Assembly (NCBI GenBank): GCA_030148725.1
Contig: JASBSU010000026.1
Span: 1 to 49,947 of the forward strand
DNA from: Hyphomicrobium sp.
GTDB taxonomy: Bacteria > Pseudomonadota > Alphaproteobacteria > Rhizobiales > Hyphomicrobiaceae
DNA length: 49,947 nucleotides
Direction of reading: 5' to 3'
Shown here: piece after piece, positions 1 to 10,654 of the stretch
Numbering within the stretch: the first letter of the stretch is position 1
Layout: each line of letters begins with the position of its first letter
Program-made: the position numbers and the translations under genes
The notes under the pieces: model-generated
Databases searched by the model: none
What the model saw: only the letters and a program-made list of their open reading frames with translations
Told to the model about the DNA's origin: nothing

Positions 1-1
1 C

Positions 2-640
2 GACATGAAGCGCTTCGTCTCGCAAGTGCTGGCCGACACCGAGGACGTATGGGGCAAGGTCTTCCAGAGTTTCGGTCGCCGCTACTCCGAGCCGCAGATG
101 GTGCTGTTCAGCGGCGCAACGCGCACGGCCTGCGGCACCGGAGTATCCCAAATGGGGCCGTTCTATTGTCCGCTCGATCGCAAGATCTACATCGACCTGT
201 CGTTCTACGACATGATGAAGCGCAAGTTCGACGCGCCGGGCGACTTCGCCCAGGCCTACGTGATTGCGCACGAAGTGGGCCACCACGTCCAGAAGCTCCT
301 GGGCATCGCCGACAAGGTACAGGAGCTCAAGGCGCAGTCGAGCGAGCGCGAATCCAACGCCATCCAGGTTCGCATGGAGCTGCAGGCGGACTGCCTCGCC
401 GGCGTGTGGGCCAACCTCAACGATCAGGTGAAGAACCGCCTGCAGCCCGGTGACGTCGAGGAAGGGCTGAACGCGGCAAGCCAGATCGGCGACGATATGA
501 TCCAGCGCCGCACGCAGGGTCAGGTCGTCTCGGACGCCTTCACGCACGGCAGTTCCGAGCAACGGGTGCGCTGGTTCAAGCGCGGCCTCGAAGCCGGCGA
601 TATCGCGCAGTGCGATACCTTCAATACGAACAGCCTTTGA
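2..640 (+). CDS. YpfJ-type neutral zinc metallopeptidase, 5'-truncated by window edge
   Basis: The frame is open to the left edge, so the N-terminus lies outside the window. Counting from the first visible Met at position 5, a gluzincin-like HEVGHH motif lies at residues 89-94 (H89 and H93 zinc ligands, E90 catalytic), followed by the family block MELQADCLAGVW at 124-135 and the C-terminal signature GDIAQCDTF. These features match the putative neutral zinc metallopeptidase family (YpfJ, PF04228), whose members normally carry a glycine-rich N-terminus and one membrane helix; that part is missing here. The physiological substrate of the family is not known to me. A second family member follows 95 bp downstream on the same strand. 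The family call is firm and the cellular role is open. Confidence 0.9.
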   Translation, partial: DMKRFVSQVLADTEDVWGKVFQSFGRRYSEPQMVLFSGATRTACGTGVSQMGPFYCPLDRKIYIDLSFYDMMKRKFDAPGDFAQAYVIAHEVGHHVQKLLGIADKVQELKAQSSERESNAIQVRMELQADCLAGVWANLNDQVKNRLQPGDVEEGLNAASQIGDDMIQRRTQGQVVSDAFTHGSSEQRVRWFKRGLEAGDIAQCDTFNTNSL

Positions 641-735
641 GCCGCGGTCGAGCAAAATCGAGATGGACAGCTGTAGCGAGGCTTTAGCAACCCGAACCCC
701 AATATTGGAGTTATGACCGCCGAAAGGCTTGCTCC

Positions 736-1530
736 ATGAAGAGAGACAAACGGATCGCCACACCTTTCGCCGCCATCGCCGGGCTGGCAGGTCTCTTTGT
801 CGCCTTCGACCGCCCGGCGCGTGCCACGCCGCCCGATCCCATCCCTGGCCACTCTGACAACCACTCTGATACCGGACTGCCTCCGCCGGAAATGCGCTTG
901 CAGGGCATCGTCACGCGCGCACTCGACGATTCCATTGCCACCTGGAGCCGCCTGATGCAGCCTCGTGCGAGCGAGATCGCGGCCGTCAGCGTGCGCTTTG
1001 TATCTCGCCTCGGCCCTGACAACTGCTACGGCCTCTACAGCGGCGACGGCCCGGCTTACTGCAGCGGCAATCAGACGGTGTTCGTCGGCACCCGGACGGC
1101 GCAGCAGCTCATGGCGAAGTTCGGGTCTGAGGCTGAGGCCGAGGCCGGCATCACGTTCCTGATCGGCCACGAGATCGGCCACCACATCCAGAACCTCAAC
1201 GGCCATTTCCACGCTCTGAGCCGCGCGATCCATTCATCGCCCGCGGACGGCCCCGAGTACGTGCGCCGCTTCGAACTGCAGGCGGATTGTCTTGCGGGCG
1301 TCTGGATACACGACAGCCCTGCTTGGGCAGGCTCCGTGCAGTTCCGTGCCGATCTTCTCGCCATCCTGTCAGACATAGGCGACGACAAGATTCTCGCTGG
1401 CAAATCGCAAGCAACGCTGCAACGTGTTGGCCTGCATGGAACGACCGAGCAGCGGACGCGCTGGTTCCTGCGCGGGGCCCAGTCCGGCGATATAGAAGCC
1501 TGCGATACGTTTTCGGTCGCGCAGCCCTAG
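736..1530 (+). CDS. Second YpfJ-like zinc metallopeptidase, probably exported
   Basis: This 264-residue protein is a diverged paralogue of the preceding gene. It has HEIGHH at residues 145-150, the same block ELQADCLAGVW, and the closing signature GDIEACDTF. Unlike a standard YpfJ protein it starts with a short basic segment and a hydrophobic stretch (residues 9-24) ending in a possible Ala-X-Ala signal cleavage site near residue 30, so it is probably periplasmic or membrane-anchored (inference). Cysteines at residues 97 and 109 could form a disulfide. The active-site residues are all present, so it is expected to be a working enzyme; substrate unknown. The tandem arrangement suggests local duplication. 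Confidence 0.85.
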   Translation: MKRDKRIATPFAAIAGLAGLFVAFDRPARATPPDPIPGHSDNHSDTGLPPPEMRLQGIVTRALDDSIATWSRLMQPRASEIAAVSVRFVSRLGPDNCYGLYSGDGPAYCSGNQTVFVGTRTAQQLMAKFGSEAEAEAGITFLIGHEIGHHIQNLNGHFHALSRAIHSSPADGPEYVRRFELQADCLAGVWIHDSPAWAGSVQFRADLLAILSDIGDDKILAGKSQATLQRVGLHGTTEQRTRWFLRGAQSGDIEACDTFSVAQP

Positions 1531-1615
1531 GCTTTAGGCGCGACCCATGAAACGGCTTCGGGCCTCGGCGTGTCCGCCAGAGGCCCGAAGCGCTGAATGG
1601 CTCAAGTGCCGAAGA

Positions 1616-2353
1616 TCAGAACGAGTTGCCGCGGAACTGGCTGACCTCGCATGCCATGCCGCGATCGGCCATCGTCTTGCAGACAGCCTTTGCGTCAGCG
1701 ATCGTTTCCAGCGGTCCAGCGACGAGACCATAGGTCCGTTCATTGTCCTTGCCGCTGACGACGTAGCGCGGATGCAGCGACTTCACAGTGTCCGCAGCGC
1801 GATCGTTGAGGATCGTCCAGCTCAGCCGCAGCGCGTCGACCGAAGGACCCGTCGCGAGCAGCACGCCGACCTGCGGCGGCTTAGCCGGCGCTGCGGCCGC
1901 CTTCTTCTCGTCGATGCTACCCGTCTCGATCCCTTCGGCGGCTGGCTTCTTCGCCGGTGCTGCCGCGGCCTGCTTCTTCGCAGCGGCAGCCTGGGCGGCG
2001 GCAGCCTTCTCAGCCGCGGCCCGCTCGAGAGCTTCGACCTTCTCCAGCAGGATCCGATCGCGCTCTGCAGCCTCCTCGAGACCGGATCTGACGCCGGCAA
2101 CCTGCGCCTTCACTTCACCGACGCCCTGCTTCAACGGGTCGATGTCGGCGATGGCGCGCTCCACAGTGCGCTGGGTTTCCTGCAATGCGGTGTGTGTCTC
2201 GTCGGTCTTCGAGCCCCACATCGCAACGAGATCAGGGCGCATCCCCAGGAACACGAGGTAGGCGGCGGCAAAGCCCGCAGCGACGAGGTAGAGAATAACG
2301 TAGGGCGTGAACGTGCGGCGCCGCGCCGGGGCAAAGGATGAGTCTACGGACAT
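1616..2353 (-). CDS. Membrane-anchored SPOR-like protein
   Basis: This 245-residue protein has a short cytoplasmic N-terminus, one transmembrane helix at about residues 18-37 (YVILYLVAAGFAAAYLVFLG), a probable coiled coil at about 50-115, an Ala/Lys-rich linker to about 165, and a C-terminal domain of about 75 residues. That domain has the pattern of SPOR (sporulation-related repeat) domains: YGLVAGPLETIADAKAVCKT followed by a glycine-cysteine pair and a beta strand. SPOR domains bind denuded peptidoglycan, so a role at the division site or cell wall is likely, though it is inferred. It is convergent with the metallopeptidase pair. The SPOR assignment is by pattern only, and no individual symbol is warranted. 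Confidence 0.7.
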   Translation of the reverse strand: MSVDSSFAPARRRTFTPYVILYLVAAGFAAAYLVFLGMRPDLVAMWGSKTDETHTALQETQRTVERAIADIDPLKQGVGEVKAQVAGVRSGLEEAAERDRILLEKVEALERAAAEKAAAAQAAAAKKQAAAAPAKKPAAEGIETGSIDEKKAAAAPAKPPQVGVLLATGPSVDALRLSWTILNDRAADTVKSLHPRYVVSGKDNERTYGLVAGPLETIADAKAVCKTMADRGMACEVSQFRGNSF

Positions 2354-2759
2354 TCTTCATTTCCACGGTTTCATACGCGGCACAGGGCCTGATTTCGCGC
2401 GGCCGACGCTCGGAGTGAATTACCGGGCACGGCCTGCAACGGAATGACGAGCCGAGACTCGGTGAGTCGCGCGCGCTGAGCAACGCGAGCACTCAGGCCA
2501 TCGCGGCCCTGCCTGTGGATGGAATCACGGTCGGCTGCAACCCATTGAAATTAGCGGAATTGCGCGTGTGCCTGTGCCCGCCTAGCCACAGATCATGCAC
2601 TGGGGAGAGCAACACGGCTCGACACATTTGCGCCGCCTTGTTGGGTCGCGCCGCGGGTCGGTATAGAAGACGGCAACCGAATCCGGCGCCCGTCGCAAAT
2701 CCGCGCCCGACGCCGCCACCGCATCTGTAAAGCGCCCTCCAACCGGATACGAGATCTGC
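2354..2759. other. Intergenic stretch between divergent SPOR gene and glmU
   Basis: This 406-bp gap must hold the promoters of both the leftward SPOR gene and rightward glmU. Short open frames here have no convincing ribosome-binding site or family features. I see no clear hairpin terminator, RNA gene or repeat. There is no strong Shine-Dalgarno sequence before the glmU ATG (only GAGAT). Confidence 0.5.
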
Positions 2760-4118
2760 ATGAGTGCTCGCCCCCTGCTTGTCGTCGTGCTCGCGGCCGG
2801 ACAGGGCACGCGCATGAAGTCGTCGCTGCCCAAGGTGCTGCATAAGATCGGCGGGCGCTCGATGCTCGGGCACGTGCTCGACGTCGCAAAGCAGATCGGC
2901 GGAGACAAGCTCGCCGTCGTCGTCGGGCCCGGCATGGAGGTGGTGCGCAAGGAAGCCGAGGTGCAGGCACCTGGCGCCAGCGTCTTCGTGCAGCAGAGCC
3001 AGCGCGGAACAGCCGATGCCGTGCTCGCTGCGCGTGAGGCGCTCGCCGGTCATTCCGGCGATGTGCTCGTTCTCTACGCCGATACGCCTCTGCTCCCGGC
3101 GGAAGCACTGAAGGCACTGCTGGCGCGTCTCGATACCGGTGCCGCCATCGCTGTCCTCGGCTTCGATGCTGCCGACCCGACCGGCTATGGGCGCCTGCTG
3201 ACCGACGGTGACGGCTGGCTCACCGCGATCCGTGAGCACAAGGACGCGACGGAAGCCGAGCGCGACGTTCGCCTCTGCAACTCCGGCGTCATGGCGTTCC
3301 GCGTCGACGATGTCCTGGGTGTCCTGGCCCGCATCGGCAACGACAACGCCAAGGGTGAATTCTATCTGACCGACGCGGTCGAGATCGCGCGGCGGGACGG
3401 CGCCCGGGCAGCCGTCGTCACCTGCGCGGAGGACGATGTTCTGGGCGTCAACTCGCGCGACCAGCTCGCAGTGGCCGAAGGCATCTTCCAGAAACGTGCG
3501 CGCGCCGCAGTCATGCGCGAAGGCGCAACGCTGATCGCCCCCGAAACAATCTGGCTGTCCTTCGACACCAAGATCGGACGCGATGTCCTGATCGAGCCGA
3601 ATGTCTTCTTCGGACCCGGCGTCGTCGTCGAGGACGGCGTAGAGATCAAGGCCAACTGCCATTTCGAGCGCGCTCACATCGGCCGGAACGCGCGCATCGG
3701 ACCGTTTGCCCGCCTGCGTCCCGGCGCCGAGCTCGGCCCCGATGTGCATATCGGAAATTTCGTCGAGGTGAAGAACGTCAAGCTAGGGGCCGGCGCCAAG
3801 GCCAACCACCTGTCCTATCTGGGTGACGGCTCTGTCGGCGCGGGTGCGAACATCGGCGCGGGCACCATCTTCTGCAACTATGATGGATTCAACAAAGCCC
3901 GTACCGAAGTGGGTGAGGGGGCGTTCGTCGGCTCGAATACGTCCCTTGTCGCCCCTGTGACGATCGGCGCGGGCGCCTATATCGGATCCGGCAGTGTCAT
4001 CACCAAGAACGTGGCGGACGATTCGCTTGCGCTGGAGCGCTCCAGCCAGGAGGAGCGCCCAGGCTGGGCAGCCAAGTTTCGAGCCATGATGTCGAAACGC
4101 AAGGCAAAGACTGATTAA
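2760..4118 (+). CDS. glmU: Bifunctional GlcNAc-1-phosphate uridylyltransferase / glucosamine-1-phosphate acetyltransferase
   Basis: GlmU makes UDP-GlcNAc in two steps: acetylation of glucosamine-1-phosphate using acetyl-CoA, then uridylyl transfer from UTP. The product feeds peptidoglycan and lipid A. The 452-residue length matches the family (about 456 in E. coli). The N-terminal nucleotidyltransferase carries LAAGQGTRMKSSLPK at residues 11-25, with YADTPLL and TGYGRLL further on. The C-terminal half is a left-handed beta-helix of hexapeptide repeats, including RLRPGAELGPDVHIGNFVEV and the acetyltransferase block KANHLSYLGDGSVGAGANIG with its catalytic His. It is followed 119 bp later by glmS, which makes the precursor sugar phosphate, so the two are likely co-transcribed. 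Confidence 0.98.
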   Translation: MSARPLLVVVLAAGQGTRMKSSLPKVLHKIGGRSMLGHVLDVAKQIGGDKLAVVVGPGMEVVRKEAEVQAPGASVFVQQSQRGTADAVLAAREALAGHSGDVLVLYADTPLLPAEALKALLARLDTGAAIAVLGFDAADPTGYGRLLTDGDGWLTAIREHKDATEAERDVRLCNSGVMAFRVDDVLGVLARIGNDNAKGEFYLTDAVEIARRDGARAAVVTCAEDDVLGVNSRDQLAVAEGIFQKRARAAVMREGATLIAPETIWLSFDTKIGRDVLIEPNVFFGPGVVVEDGVEIKANCHFERAHIGRNARIGPFARLRPGAELGPDVHIGNFVEVKNVKLGAGAKANHLSYLGDGSVGAGANIGAGTIFCNYDGFNKARTEVGEGAFVGSNTSLVAPVTIGAGAYIGSGSVITKNVADDSLALERSSQEERPGWAAKFRAMMSKRKAKTD

Positions 4119-4237
4119 GCAATGGCCCGAACCCGCCCGGCCAGCGGCGGAAAATCGCAGAAACACTCTGTGATTTGAGGGCCATATTAAGCAAACGCTA
4201 GCACTATTGCCGGCGCAGGCTGAGGGATTCGGATCGC

Positions 4238-6058
<1,821 letters not shown>

Positions 6059-6170
6059 GCGCGGGGCAGTGCACGGCCGTCATCTTGGCCGCGGATTTGC
6101 CTCGATAATGAGCTTGGCTTACGTTCGCGGGCAAAGAACGGGCAGCGCCGCAGGCGACTGGAATCGGGTG

Positions 6171-7196
6171 ATGGGGGATATGGTACGCATTCTTGCGCTG
6201 ATTGCGGGCCTTTGGGCCCTCGCGCTCCCTGTTGCGGCCGCCAACGAGCCGTCTGAGGAGGGCGCGGCCAAGTCGGGCGTCCTGGTCCAGCAGATTTTCG
6301 AAGGCGGCATAAAGGCTTACGGCCTCGGCAAGTACGATGAGGCGATGCGGGCCTTCGAAGCGGCGATCCGCGCCGGCATGCCCGCCAACCAGATGCCGCG
6401 CGTCCTGTATTACCGCGGCCTCACGTTCCGCAAGACGGGCAAGCCTGGCTTTGCCGTCTCCGATCTCACGAGCGCGCTTTGGCTGAAGGGCGGCCTGTCC
6501 GAGGCCGAACGCGCCGACGCCATCAAGAACCGCGCGCTCGCGTACCAGGAATCGGGTGTGAGCGAAGTCCCGCCGGTTCCGAAGTCCTCTTACGCCGAGG
6601 CGCCGGCTCTTCCAGGCAGCCCAGCCCAGGCATCGGCATCGACCAGTGCCGCTGCGCCCCCGAGCGCAGCCGCCGCCCCAACCCCGTCATCAAGTTCGGG
6701 CAGCGGCATAACCGGGTTCTTCTCCAACCTGTTTGGTGGCGGATCGAGCAGTGAAACTGCCCCCGCCGCTACGGCATCGGTCGCCCAGGAGCCCGAGCAT
6801 GCTGGATGGGGAGCCGCGACCGAAGTCGTCCCGCAATCCGCATCGTCTGCCCCATCCCGGCCGGCTGAGGTGGGTGCGCCATATATGACCCAGGTTGCCG
6901 CCGTCGCTGAGCCAGGGCGCCCGCCGGCTTCTTCCGTCGCCGGATCGGGTGGCATCAAGCTGCAGGTCGCGGCCGTTAGGTCGCGCTCCGAGGCCGAGGC
7001 GCTGGCTGGCCTGCTCGTCGGTCGGCACGCGAACGTGCTCGGTGGCCGTCGCCCGCAGGTCGATGAAACCGTCATCGGCAGCATGGGCACCTTCTACCGG
7101 GTGCGGATCGGGCCGTTCGCCAACGAAAGCGAACCCCAACGCCTCTGCAACTCGCTGAAACCCGACGGATTCGATTGTCTGGTCGTCACGGAATAA
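6171..7196 (+). CDS. Secreted TPR and SPOR domain protein
   Basis: The longest frame starts at 6069, but the signal peptide (MVRILALIAGLWALALPVAA) begins at ATG 6180, with another ATG at 6171; G-rich GGGGG directly before 6180 supports the 6180 start, so 6171 is the outer limit. After the signal come about 100 residues resembling tetratricopeptide helices (GIKAYGLGKYDEAMRAFEAA; YYRGLTFRKTGKPGFAVSDL), a low-complexity Pro/Ala/Ser linker, and a C-terminal SPOR domain (KLQVAAVRSRSEAEALAGLL ... FYRVRIGPFANESEPQRLC ... GFDCLVVTE). SPOR domains bind peptidoglycan, so it probably acts on the cell wall from the periplasm (inference). It follows glmS by about 110 bp, a sensible neighbour for a wall protein. 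Confidence 0.8.
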   Translation: MGDMVRILALIAGLWALALPVAAANEPSEEGAAKSGVLVQQIFEGGIKAYGLGKYDEAMRAFEAAIRAGMPANQMPRVLYYRGLTFRKTGKPGFAVSDLTSALWLKGGLSEAERADAIKNRALAYQESGVSEVPPVPKSSYAEAPALPGSPAQASASTSAAAPPSAAAAPTPSSSSGSGITGFFSNLFGGGSSSETAPAATASVAQEPEHAGWGAATEVVPQSASSAPSRPAEVGAPYMTQVAAVAEPGRPPASSVAGSGGIKLQVAAVRSRSEAEALAGLLVGRHANVLGGRRPQVDETVIGSMGTFYRVRIGPFANESEPQRLCNSLKPDGFDCLVVTE

Positions 7197-7367
7197 CCGT
7201 TCACGCTCGCTCAGGCGCCGGATTGCCGAAGCTTTAGCTCCCATCGGCTAAGGTGCACACTTACGCCGGCGGCAAAACCATGGGAAAATCCGGTTAGCCT
7301 CGGTCGATCGTCCCGATCCGCTCGGATCGACGGCGCATCGCTTGGCCAAGGCTCCGTGGGATAGTCG

Positions 7368-8162
7368 ATGACCTCCGCCGATCCACGCAAAGGACCGCAG
7401 GAAGCCTCCGCTGAGCTGCGCGCCGGCCTCCGCAAGCTCGTGCGCGAAGACCCTTCCGCGGGCTGGCACGTCGGCGCGCGTCTGCGAAACTACTTCCTGA
7501 CCGGCCTCGTCATCGTCGGCCCCGTCACCATCACGCTCTACTTCGCGTGGTGGTTCATCAACGTCACCGACGCCTGGATCAAGCCGTTTGTTCCGACGGC
7601 TTACCTGCCTGACACCTATCTCCCGTTCCCCATCCCCGGCTTCGGCCTCGTCGTCGGCATCGTCGCACTGACGCTCATCGGCGCACTCGCCGCCAACCTC
7701 CTTGGCCGCACCCTGATCTCGTTCGGCGAGCAGATGCTCGGCGGCATGCCCATCGTGCGCAACGTCTACAGCGCGCTGAAGCAGATCTTTGAATCGGTCG
7801 TCACGGCGAGCGGTCCGGGACAGGCGTTCCAGAAGGTCGGCCTCATCGAGTTCCCGAGCAAAGGGCTATGGTCCATCGTGTTCGTCACCGGCGAGACGAC
7901 GGGCGAGATCGGCCGCGCCATGCCCGGCAGCGAAGGCGACCTGCTCACCGTTTTCATGCCGACCGGCATCGTGCCGCCGACCGGCTTCGTATGCTTCCTG
8001 CCGCGCAGCGAGGTCGTCTTCCTCGACATGACGATCGAGGATGCGGCGAAGGTCATCATTTCCGCCGGCATGGTGACGCCCGAGTCGCAGGCCAAGCTGC
8101 GTGAACTGGCCGAGCAGTCCCGCCGCAACAAGAAGAACAATGGTAAGCCAGCGCCCGTCTGA
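7368..8162 (+). CDS. DUF502 family inner-membrane protein
   Basis: This 264-residue protein has two membrane segments, at about residues 44-65 (LTGLVIVGPVTITLYFAWWF) and 92-112 (GLVVGIVALTLIGALAANLL), with a short periplasmic loop between them. A conserved cytosolic region follows, with VRNVYSALKQIFESV, GLWSIVFVTGETTGEIG and the proline/glycine-rich stretch PTGIVPPTGFVCFLPRSEVV. This pattern is characteristic of the DUF502 family found widely in alphaproteobacteria and plants; its biochemical function is not established. It is convergent with recG, leaving 33 bp between the stops. A charged Lys/Arg/Asn tail ends the protein. Confidence 0.88.
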   Translation: MTSADPRKGPQEASAELRAGLRKLVREDPSAGWHVGARLRNYFLTGLVIVGPVTITLYFAWWFINVTDAWIKPFVPTAYLPDTYLPFPIPGFGLVVGIVALTLIGALAANLLGRTLISFGEQMLGGMPIVRNVYSALKQIFESVVTASGPGQAFQKVGLIEFPSKGLWSIVFVTGETTGEIGRAMPGSEGDLLTVFMPTGIVPPTGFVCFLPRSEVVFLDMTIEDAAKVIISAGMVTPESQAKLRELAEQSRRNKKNNGKPAPV

Positions 8163-8195
8163 AGTAGGCCAGCCGGCAGCGCATGACACACCGCG

Positions 8196-10313
8196 TCAGG
8201 CAGCGCGGAACAGTCTTACCGCCTCGTCGCATTCGAAGATGTAAAGCAGCGTCCGCAGCGCTTGCCCCCGCGGCGAGGCGAGCATCGGGTCGGCCGCCAG
8301 CACGAGCCGCGCGTCATCGCGTGCGGCGCTCAGCAGAGCCTCGAAACCCGGAACCTCCGCCACTCGGAAGCCGGGCGTACCGCTCTGGCGCGCGCCCAGC
8401 ACCTCGCCGCCACCGCGCAGCTCGAGGTCCTTCTCTGCGATGAGGAACCCGTCCTCGGTGTCCTCCATCATCTCCAGCCGCTGCCGCGCCGTCTCGCCGA
8501 GTGGCGCTTTGTATAGCAGCATGCAGAAGCTCTCCCGCGAGCCACGGCCAACGCGTCCGCGCAACTGGTGCAACTGCGCGAGGCCAAACCGCTCCGCGTG
8601 CTCGATCACCATGATGTTCGCGTTCGGCACGTTGACGCCGACCTCGATCACCGTCGTCGCGACGAGGATCTTGAGCTGATTGGCGGCGAACGCCTCCATC
8701 GCCGCATCCTTCGCCTTGTCCTGCATGCCGCCGTGCAAAAGCCCGACGTTTTCCTTGCCGAACAGCTGCGACAGGTAGGCGTGCCGTTCCTCGGCAGCGG
8801 CAAGCTCGGACACATCCGAGCTTTCGATCAGCGGGCACACCCAGTAGACCTGCGCGCCTTCGGCGAGCTGCGTGCGCAGCCGCTCGACCAGCTTCTCCAT
8901 CGATTCCGTGGGGAGCTTCTTCGTCACGATCGGCTTGCGTCCCGGCGGCTTCTCGCTGAGGCGCGAGACGTCGAGGTCGCCGTAGTGCGTCATCACGAGG
9001 GTGCGCGGGATAGGCGTCGCCGTCATCACCAGGACGTCCGTGCCCTGGCTGCCGCCCTTCGATTGCAGCGACAGGCGCTGGTGCACGCCGAACCGATGCT
9101 GCTCGTCGATGACCGCAAAGGCGAGGTCTCGAAACACGACATCCGGCTGGAACAGCGCGTGCGTGCCGATGATGATGTCGATCTCTCCGGCCGCGAGCCG
9201 TTCCAGCACGTCCCGGCGTGCGCGGCCTTTCTCTCGCCCCGTGAGCAACCCAAGCCGCAACCCGGCTTTCTCCGCCAGCGGCGCGATGGTTTCGAGATGC
9301 TGACGAGCAAGCACTTCCGTCGGCGCCATGAGAGCCGCCTGAGCGCCGGCCTCGACGGCAATCGCCATCGCGAGCAGCGCGACCACCGTCTTGCCGGAGC
9401 CGACATCGCCTTGCAGCAGCCGCAGCATACGTCGCGGTGCGCTCATGTCGGCCTCGATCTCGCGCATGGCCTCGCGCTGCGCGTTCGTCAGCGAAAAGGG
9501 GAGAGCATCGGCGAGCCGCGCACGCACGCTGCCGTCGCCCCGGATGATGCGTCCCGGCCGCGTCTTGAAGTTCTGCCGCACCAGCGCCAGGGCCAGCTGC
9601 CCGGCCAGCAGTTCATCGTACGCGAGGCGCTGCCAGGGCGCCCCGCCCGTCGAGACGTCACCGGCATCGGTCGGCTTGTGCAGGCGCCGCAAAGCGGCAT
9701 CGAACGTCGGCCACTCGCGCGAGCTGACCCACGCCGGCTCCTGCCACTCCGGCACGGAATGCACGCGCTCCACCGCCTGCCGCGCAGCCTTCTGCACGAT
9801 CTTCCCCGACAGGCCGGCAGTCAGCGGATAGACGGGCTCCAGCATCGGCAGGTCGTCGCGAGCGTCCGGAGCCACGATGTAGTCCGGATGCGACATTTGC
9901 AGCTTGTCGGAGTAGCGCTCGACCCGCCCGGAGACGTAGCGCTCCTCGCCGACCGGAAGCTGGCGCTCGATGAATTTCCGCTCCGCGTGGAAGAACACGA
10001 GGTCCAGCTTGCCGCTGTCGTCCTCCACCCGAACCTTATAGGGCGCCCGGTTGTTGCCCCGCGGTGGCGGGAAGTGCTTCAGGATACGCACCTTGAGCGT
10101 CGCGATGGACCCCGGCACGGCCTCGGCAATGGCCGGCTCGGCGCGCCGGTCGACGACACCCGTCGGCAGGTGCCACAGGAGGTCCAACACCCGTGGTTCG
10201 GTGATCCCGGCGGGCAGGTTGACGCACTTGCGCATCAGCACGATCAGCCGCGGACCGATCCCGGTCAGCGACTGAAGCGAGGCGAAGAGGGGCGTCAGCT
10301 CGATGGGCCGCAT
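8196..10313 (-). CDS. recG: ATP-dependent DNA helicase RecG
   Basis: RecG is a superfamily 2 translocase that regresses stalled replication forks and migrates branched DNA. The 705-residue protein has the N-terminal wedge/OB domain (about residues 1-250), then helicase motifs: Walker A GDVGSGKTVVALLAM, APTEVLARQH (Ia), the DEQH box VIDEQHRFGVHQR, MTATPIPRT (III), and the motif VI region QLHQLRGRVGRGSRESFC. The family C-terminus LELRGGGEVLGARQSGTPGF is intact. It is divergent from sdhE-mfd, separated by a 341-bp region containing two inverted repeats. A long open frame on the opposite strand over this gene is a GC-rich shadow. Confidence 0.97.
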   Translation of the reverse strand: MRPIELTPLFASLQSLTGIGPRLIVLMRKCVNLPAGITEPRVLDLLWHLPTGVVDRRAEPAIAEAVPGSIATLKVRILKHFPPPRGNNRAPYKVRVEDDSGKLDLVFFHAERKFIERQLPVGEERYVSGRVERYSDKLQMSHPDYIVAPDARDDLPMLEPVYPLTAGLSGKIVQKAARQAVERVHSVPEWQEPAWVSSREWPTFDAALRRLHKPTDAGDVSTGGAPWQRLAYDELLAGQLALALVRQNFKTRPGRIIRGDGSVRARLADALPFSLTNAQREAMREIEADMSAPRRMLRLLQGDVGSGKTVVALLAMAIAVEAGAQAALMAPTEVLARQHLETIAPLAEKAGLRLGLLTGREKGRARRDVLERLAAGEIDIIIGTHALFQPDVVFRDLAFAVIDEQHRFGVHQRLSLQSKGGSQGTDVLVMTATPIPRTLVMTHYGDLDVSRLSEKPPGRKPIVTKKLPTESMEKLVERLRTQLAEGAQVYWVCPLIESSDVSELAAAEERHAYLSQLFGKENVGLLHGGMQDKAKDAAMEAFAANQLKILVATTVIEVGVNVPNANIMVIEHAERFGLAQLHQLRGRVGRGSRESFCMLLYKAPLGETARQRLEMMEDTEDGFLIAEKDLELRGGGEVLGARQSGTPGFRVAEVPGFEALLSAARDDARLVLAADPMLASPRGQALRTLLYIFECDEAVRLFRAA

Positions 10314-10418
10314 TGGGAGTGGCCTCGACAGACCGGCGAAGGATGGCGCGGGCGGAAGATTTGAGGCGTCCTCAGCCCTTTGCGCAATTGGAAACGGGCG
10401 TTATATCAACGTCCCGAG

Positions 10419-10497
10419 CTAGTGCGATGATCGCGAAGTCCGCCACGTCACGTGCGGCTGGGTGGAAAAGCGGACTTCTCGATCTGAATCGCACTAG
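10419..10497. repeat. Large imperfect inverted repeat (hairpin A)
   Basis: The left arm at 10419-10443 and the right arm at 10470-10497 are reverse complements except for a 3-nt bulge and one mismatch: CTAGTGCGAT, GATCG and GAAGTCCGC in the left arm pair with their complements in the right arm. The loop is about 26 nt and contains CACGTCACGTG. There is no T-run at either end, so a simple terminator is unlikely. It looks like a palindromic intergenic repeat element of the REP/RIME type found in rhizobial genomes; that class assignment is inference. Confidence 0.7.
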
Positions 10498-10524
10498 CAA
10501 GAGTTGTTAGCTCAGTGACCTTTA

Positions 10525-10575
10525 GATCGCGAAATTCGTTCCGCGCCAGCAGCCATGACCACGAATTTCGCGATC
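10525..10575. repeat. Perfect 15-bp inverted repeat (hairpin B)
   Basis: The arms at 10525-10539 (GATCGCGAAATTCGT) and 10561-10575 (its exact reverse complement) are separated by 21 nt. The element lies 28 bp after hairpin A and 80 bp before the sdhE start. A sequence identical to TTAGATC-AAATTCGTTCC of its left flank, but lacking the central GCG, recurs at 35116-35133 in another gene-poor region. Confidence 0.75.
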
Positions 10576-10654
10576 AGGACATTGGCTGGGAGGGTGGCCG
10601 CGAGGCCGCGCTGCGTCAAGCCTCACCGCAGGGTTATCCAAGAAGCGGTTCTTC

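Larger units (their letters stand above)
10314..10654. other. recG-sdhE intergenic region with two palindromes
   Basis: This 341-bp region separates divergent recG and sdhE. It contains two consecutive inverted repeats, listed separately. No protein-coding gene with a plausible ribosome-binding site was seen. The promoters for both flanking genes must be here or inside the repeats. Confidence 0.6.

Noticed and set aside
2493-3749. Long antisense frame over glmU
   Set aside because: No ribosome-binding site or domain features; glmU on the other strand has all expected motifs.
4119-4237. Possible glmS ribozyme/riboswitch in the glmS leader
   Set aside because: The 119-bp leader has no glmS ribozyme features and the ribozyme is known from Gram-positive bacteria only.
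8568-10364. A 598-codon open frame antisense to recG
   Set aside because: Its translation is Arg/His/Leu-rich with no family motifs, and it mirrors a well-supported RecG gene. Long antisense frames are common in GC-rich DNA.
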